Positions 25,814 to 64,000 of a stretch of 64,000 nt of DNA are shown here, in pieces (the first letter of the stretch is position 1; every line of letters begins with the position of its first letter). Location: the NCBI GenBank assembly GCA_018881555.1, contig JACAXG010000056.1:1375462-1439461 (forward strand). Reading direction: 5' to 3'. This stretch comes from Amblyornis subalaris. Taxonomy: Eukaryota > Chordata > Aves > Passeriformes > Ptilonorhynchidae. The notes beneath the pieces are model-generated. The model worked only from the letters and a program-made list of their open reading frames with translations. It had not been told where the DNA came from and did not search any database. The position numbers and the translations under genes were made by a program.

Positions 25814-28800
25814 TCCCTTACTTTATTTCTTGAGCAGATCATTAATGCTTCCAGCCAGCAACTGCTCATCCTTTTTAGGCAGCACATGAAAGAAGGGGGG
25901 TAGATGTGTAGTCAAAGACNGTGCAAGTAACAAATGTCTTCAAGGGACAGGCCTGCTCAGAGAATTATCTGCATCATCTTGGGCATGTCCCAAATGCCTC
26001 TAATCATCCCAAGGACATACTTTAGCCTGTTTATGGCAACCTTGACACCATCATGGCCCCCCCAAAACAAACAGTGCTCCTGCAAGAAAACACNCAGTTA
26101 TGGCTCTGAGCAAAGTGTGAAGGCAAAGGAAAGTGCTGAGACCAGATATGAGGAGCCTTAATTGTTTCTGTAGTAGAGAAAGTGCAGGAAGGAAATGCCA
26201 GATGAGGGACTGCATAAAAAAAAGACCAAATGGGTGATCCCAACCCAAAAACTGGATTCAAAAAATGTAATATAGGACATGGGTTTAGTGAGGTGGTGTG
26301 CAAGGAGAGCTGAAAGCAACTGGCCTGTGTCAAGCTGAAACTCAAAGATGGAAAGTAGAACTGACCAAAGGTCAGTTTCCTAAAAAAGGAAAGAATTCTA
26401 AAAGTAACATTCCAAATCTCCCAAATGCTAGAAAGAAACAAGGAAGGACAGGAGGCAGGTGTTGAGGGACAGAAAGGCTGATCTGAGGTGTGAGAGCCAG
26501 ATAAGGTTCATTGTGCAAGAGGCAGACACACAAAGTGTGCCGATGGTGGATGAAAGGAGCACTCAACGAGAGCAGGAAGATCCAATGTGGAGATTTGGCT
26601 GCTAATGAGGTGCTACCTTGGGCAAATGCAATTTGAGGACAAAGAAGAGGATTAATCAATTTCTTCGAGCACTTTTGACTTTGCAGGCAAATAGTTTACC
26701 AAGGAAATTGTAACATTGATGAAGGCAAGAAGACAACAGCTGAAAGTCTGAGATCAGCAACCCTGAAATTCCATCTGCAGAAGATAACCATACTGGACTG
26801 TGTCATTCCAAAGGGCAAAAATACAGAGCCACAAAGAAAGGATGGATAGTGCAATGGAAGAAACTGGAAAAGAAAACAAATGAATAACACAGTTCAGTCT
26901 TCCCNGAAGATGTGTCACTGACCTCAGTACAAAGGCAAAATGGCTAAAATGTGACATGCTCACNAAATTCAAGCCAGCCTACATGACCTCATGTTTAACA
27001 TGAAACAATAACTGGAATTTAGAGGCAGGGAAAGCCAAATTAAATAAAGCCATTTAAGAATGACAGTGATGGTCATCCCCTCTTTAAACAAACTATTAAA
27101 GGAAATAGCAAAAAACCCCATCACTTGACATTTTAACATAAATACTAGAAATCTTCCTGGAAGATTTACTGAATTCAAAACACGGTATCAGGTTTAAGCA
27201 CGACTTGTANCACATATCATACCTGACAGCTTTACTAAGTGGTCAGACAAATGATCTAATATTACACTCTGCCCTTACAACCAATGATACTTTTGGTTTT
27301 GGAGTTTTTTTTGTTTTTTCACTTTACAGAAGGTAGAAAGGTTGGAGTGAACTGAATAAAGGAAACACCAGCAGTGCTGCCTTCTCCTTCAAGCAGAACA
27401 ACCAACACAATAGAAGCATCCACTGAAATTAAACAAGAGGAGAAAACCCTTCGATCTGAAGCAAGGAGCAAGCTGGGAACAGACAGACTGCAGCAGTCAC
27501 AGTCATTTGGAAAGCCAGCCTTAATCATTTGAGGTGGAAACTCGACAAGAAAATTAGGCATTTTCTCAAATAAACTCCTATACTAAAGGAAAAAGCCTTG
27601 AGGCTTGTTAAAAAGGAAGCTGAGTGTTTTATCCTGAATGGGAAAAACCTCTAGTTGTTGGTTGGTAGCAATCTCCTATGACCCTTAAACAATGTTCTCA
27701 CATTTTGGATTGTAAAAACAAAGTTATATCAGAAAAAAAAGACCCAAACACAAAACCAAAGCAAAAACCCCAACCCAAACTGCAGGGACTAAAAGACTGA
27801 GTCCCAGTAATTCCAACTGGAAACCTATCCCAGNACCTCCCTGTTGACAGAGAACTTTTCCTAACCCTATTTAAGCTGTCACGTACCAGCATTTCTTTAA
27901 CATTTCTCCATTCTCCACAGCATTTGCGATTTATAGTCATTTCCCCAACTCAGCCTTCACTTTTAAGCTGAAAAAGCCAAGTAACTCTGATTTCCTCTCC
28001 CACGAGCAGCCCTGCACACCATCACTGATTTTGAACCCATTTCTGCCTGACTTCAGCTCAAGCTCACCCTTTTGAAAATGCCTGACCAAACTACGCAGCA
28101 AATTCTCCAGGTCCTGTGTAGCTCCTCTGATCCATTCTCAGACCTACCAAAACCACCGTGCCAGATCCATCTGCCACCATGCTGCTCCTTCCCACAGCAG
28201 CAATCCATCAGTCCCACGGGAAAACACTCATGGCTCCTTTCTCTGACACGTTTGACTTGCAGCCACTTGACTCTGCATGTGCACAGCTGGCATCTTTCTG
28301 GCCATTCTTGGACACCACCAAATTCTTGTGCAGGCTCCAGAGCCTCCTGCCCTCCTGGTGTTGCCTGCAGCCTCTGAGCCAGCAGCAGTTTTGGCATGTT
28401 TGGCCTCCTGCTTGGCCAAGACCCTTAATTCAAACAATGCCACTGAAGGAAAATCATGTTCAAGGCAGACACTTTGATCAAACTCCTCTTTGAACACTCA
28501 GGTCATCTCTGGCCTCTGCTGCCATCACCTTCACCACTTCGTGTTTTCCCATTAACTGCATCTTCTTCTGTCTAAACTTTATTCAGCACATCCAAAACGG
28601 AGGAAAACGTCACATTTCCACTACCCAACAAAAGCAGTCATAAAAGACAAAAAGTTACTCTAGCTTAACAGCCTTTGTTAGTTTGGTTATTTGTTGGGTT
28701 TAAAATTCAGCTTTTCGTATCAGAGGTCAGTGCCCATCAGTCTTGTCACTGCCCAGATGGCTCCTTTCTGAAGCAGGAAACTGGATTACACTGCACCAGT

Positions 28801-29906
28801 CAGACCAACAGATAATCTCAAACACTAGCATAAAAATATTGAACACAGTGCATTTCAGGCTCAATTCCTGAAAATGTTTGTGCCTGAGCAAGTGCTGACA
28901 ATGGCTCAAAAGCTTCNGAACTGAGCCTGAGAAGTGCACGCAATAAATACCATTTCTAGTTCATCAATGTATCAATCCACTAGAAACAAAATTTACTTAC
29001 ATAAGCCACGTCCAAACTGATGCAAGGAACCCTCCTGGTTTTGCCTTGGGAAATTGGGCTGCAAAAGTGACTGTCAGCAATNCTCTGCAGCCAGATGTTA
29101 AATGTTTGTTTTACATATGTTAAAGCAGCAACTTCAGCCTGACAAAGCAGCATCTTAAAATATGAATTACCCAAGAAATACAAAATCCCACTTCAACACA
29201 GCAGGAGANTGCAGTTGGTTTTTTGCAAGTTTTTGGCTACAAAGCTCTTAGAAGTGTCTTTCCTGGGATAACTTGCAGATTTAGGGCTGTTTTCTGTTTC
29301 GTTTCACAGAGGGAATAGAAATGGTTTTACCATCAAATAAGTTGTAATGGAAGACACTTTCAGTTCTAAATCTTTAAGGCAAAAGACTTTCACTCTGCCA
29401 TGGAGACAAAATTTCGCTTTATANAGTGCTCCCCAGGTACAGACCCACAAACTTTGTGATTTGCAGCCTCCTCCCCTTTTCCTAACAGAGGTGGAGGCTG
29501 CTTTGTAGACTTGCAGGAATGGGGGACAGAACTTTTCACAGATCCATAAAACCAGCTCACTAACCTCTGGTGCACAGTTACAAGTTCAGACTAACAGGAA
29601 ACAGACCGAGGAGGTTTACGTCCAGATTCACTTTTGCCCACCACAGATTTCCCTCCTGCAGCAGCTAAACTTTTGTCCTGTTTTTTTTTACAGCATAGGG
29701 ATGAGGGACATCTTACCCAGAAGCACAGGAAAGGTCAGAACAGCATCCAGCTGAAATCTAAGCTGCCTTGAACACACTTCANCCTGTGCTCAAAGAAACA
29801 AACTCCTTCAATATAGCAAACACAATTACATCCTGCTGCACCCTTCCATCATCACTAAAGCAAATAAAACAATGGACACTTCTCATGTTGGACTTCGGCA
29901 AAAGAC

Positions 29907-29927
29907 ATTTATTATTATTATTATTAC
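29907..29927 (+). repeat. ATT trinucleotide repeat
   Basis: About six ATT units are followed by an imperfect TGTTGTCGTTGTGTTGCTGT tract. The repeat lies about 360 bases beyond the predicted CTBP1 cleavage site. Confidence 0.92.
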
Positions 29928-30302
29928 TGTTGTCGTTGTGTTGCTGTTGTACCTCCTCTGCTCTGCCCACAGTGGTGGCATAAATGCTGTTACCACATTG
30001 TAGCTGACGATGCCGGTGTAACAAATCAAAATCCATCTTAATTTCAAACTCCATTAGAAACACAGGAAAAAAGATCAACATTTACGAAATGTAAAGGGAA
30101 AAATGGTATGGAAAGAATTATTTTTTTTTTTTATTTTTCAAGCTTCCAAGACAGTATTACAAACAACAGAGAGCAAAGTAAAGCTAGAAATGAAATACTT
30201 GACAGCATCTGTTTAAAAATTACAGCTAAGAAACCTAATAAAAGTTGAATAAACAGTTACTAGAAATAAAAATTTTTACACATATGATATTTGTCTGGGA
30301 TT

Positions 30303-30308
30303 TTTATT
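30303..30308 (-). terminator. CTBP1: CTBP1 poly(A) signal AATAAA
   Basis: The minus strand reads TTTAAAGAAATAAAAATCCC, a canonical hexamer in a context I recall unchanged from human CTBP1. Cleavage is expected 10-25 bases downstream, near 30280-30292. Another AATAAA on the minus strand at 30130-30135 follows a T-rich tract (plus strand) and could serve as a backup site; a third at 29908-29913 lies in an ATT repeat and is less likely. Confidence 0.82.
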
Positions 30309-30364
30309 TCTTTAAAATAATTCATACAAATGGTTACAGTCACAAACATGATTTTAACCAAAAA

Positions 30365-30371
30365 TATTGCT
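30365..30371 (-). promoter_or_regulatory. miR-137 seed match in CTBP1 3' UTR
   Basis: The minus strand carries AGCAATA, the 7-mer complementary to the miR-137 seed, near the 3' end of the UTR where target sites tend to work best. CTBP1 is a reported miR-137 target in human melanoma cells. The base after the site is T, so this is a 7mer-m8 rather than an 8mer. Confidence 0.55.
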
Positions 30372-31165
30372 AGCCTACCACATTACCAGGAAGGAATCAA
30401 TGTAGGCAATGAAATGCTGCTACTTTTCAGTAGTCTAGTGCCTTTTCCAGATACCACCAATAATATATACTTTAACTGGTGACAAAAAGCACAATGCTCG
30501 TTTATACAAAACCTCTTTTTTTTCCTCAAAATCTCTTTGCAAGGTTGTCTTCGTTTTGAAATAAGGGAATTCATGCCAAAATTAGGAGAAACTGTTTTTC
30601 TTTTGTTTACTAAATTATTCTAAAAAATAAGACAAGCAGGTAGAAAAAACAATGCACTGTGTGGCGTAGAAAGAAAAATGGGAAAAATTCATTGTCCTGA
30701 GAAGTTTGCCAACTGCCTCATTTTTGGGCATGTTTGAAAATATAAAAGAAAGGATTTTTTAATCTCAAAACTGGTTTGTTGAATGCCTCCCTTATGTTTT
30801 TCCTTGTTGACAGCTAAGCAAACAAACCCTTTTTAATGTTCTAAAAACTGTACACAGACAAGTACATTCATGATATAATTAACTACTAACTTCTCTTGCT
30901 TAACAAAGAACCCATAGGACACAGAAACAGTGAATCAGTCCACTGGACAGGGACAAACTACAATTTATACGGAGGAAAAAATGTTTCCAATCTTCTTTTT
31001 TTGTCTCCCACCTTTTCCTTTTATACTGTATATTGGACCAGTTTCTAAACCAATAATCGTCTCCTCCTGTAAGTTCATGGTTTTGCCTTTAATCAAAATC
31101 CAGGGTTTTGTTTCGCGTTGTTTTCCGCACGCTGAAGTCTCCGATGTCGGGAATGCTGCCGTAGG

Positions 31166-64000
<32,835 letters not shown>

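Larger units (their letters stand above)
23170..30284. other. Intergenic sequence directly downstream of CTBP1
   Basis: No coding exon is recognised. The plus strand from about 26050 to 26900 is purine-rich and shows no repeat family I know. The plus strand from about 28030 to 28560 is pyrimidine- and CpC-rich. ATT microsatellites and a poly-G run are listed separately. Confidence 0.5.
30285..31165 (-). other. CTBP1: CTBP1 3' untranslated region
   Basis: The region runs from just after the TAG stop to the first good poly(A) signal, about 880 bases. The distal two-thirds closely match what I remember of the human CTBP1 3' UTR. Examples on the minus strand are the blocks GTCTGTGTACAGTTTTTAGA, GCACTAGACTACTGAA and TGGTAGGCTAGCAATATTTT. 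The match is from memory and unaligned here. The 3' end is inferred from the signal at 30303-30308 and could be off by about 15 bases. Confidence 0.85.

Noticed and set aside
28158..28493. Overlapping plus-strand frames, considered as a retrogene
   Set aside because: Neither frame resembles a known protein, and the overlap in two frames follows from the pyrimidine-rich composition.
29908..29913. AATAAA in the ATT repeat as the main CTBP1 poly(A) signal
   Set aside because: The hexamer arises from the microsatellite, and the signal at 30303-30308 sits in the conserved-looking UTR context.

Overview
The window is vertebrate, almost certainly avian, nuclear DNA. It has multi-kilobase introns with GT-AG junctions and scattered short 3' ends of CR1 retrotransposons. 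Those copies carry the usual gene-side signature (a GGCAGGG / GGTTGGAA / CCTTCCAACCC core and terminal ATTCTATGATT repeats) in both orientations. About 100 isolated single N bases are spread through non-coding sequence, and none falls in a coding exon. The species cannot be named from the sequence.

The only protein-coding gene I can support is the 3' two-thirds of CTBP1 (C-terminal-binding protein 1) on the minus strand. Seven coding exons lie at 55843-55987, 51731-51937, 45707-45921, 41678-41808, 39461-39588, 36112-36229 and 31166-31349. They join in frame through canonical splice sites and encode residues 66-440 in human CtBP1-L numbering. The exons for residues 1-65 and the promoter lie beyond base 64000. 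The 3' UTR runs from 31165 to about 30285 and ends at an AATAAA signal. The dehydrogenase fold, the GxGxxG NAD motif, the Arg266/Glu295/His315 catalytic set, the SUMO site VKPE and the C-terminal DQL are all intact.

Bases 1 to about 30284 lie downstream of CTBP1. I find no recognisable coding exon there. The stretch holds five CR1 3' fragments, a 20-bp tandem repeat, a long TA microsatellite, a poly-G run, a CpG island at about 6310-6605, an exact-consensus CTCF-like site at 23105-23116, and AT-rich blocks with clustered homeodomain-type palindromes (about 7380-7520 and 20500-21700) that look like regulatory elements. The CTBP1 introns hold one further CR1 3' end (33418-33536), a probable ancient interspersed repeat (about 49100-49520), pyrimidine-rich tracts and otherwise unremarkable AT-rich sequence.

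I found no novel protein system. The best leads are regulatory: a NAGNAG tandem acceptor that would add one serine to the CtBP1 tail, a strongly conserved-looking 3' UTR with a miR-137 seed match, the CTCF-like site, the isolated CpG island, and the homeodomain palindromes.
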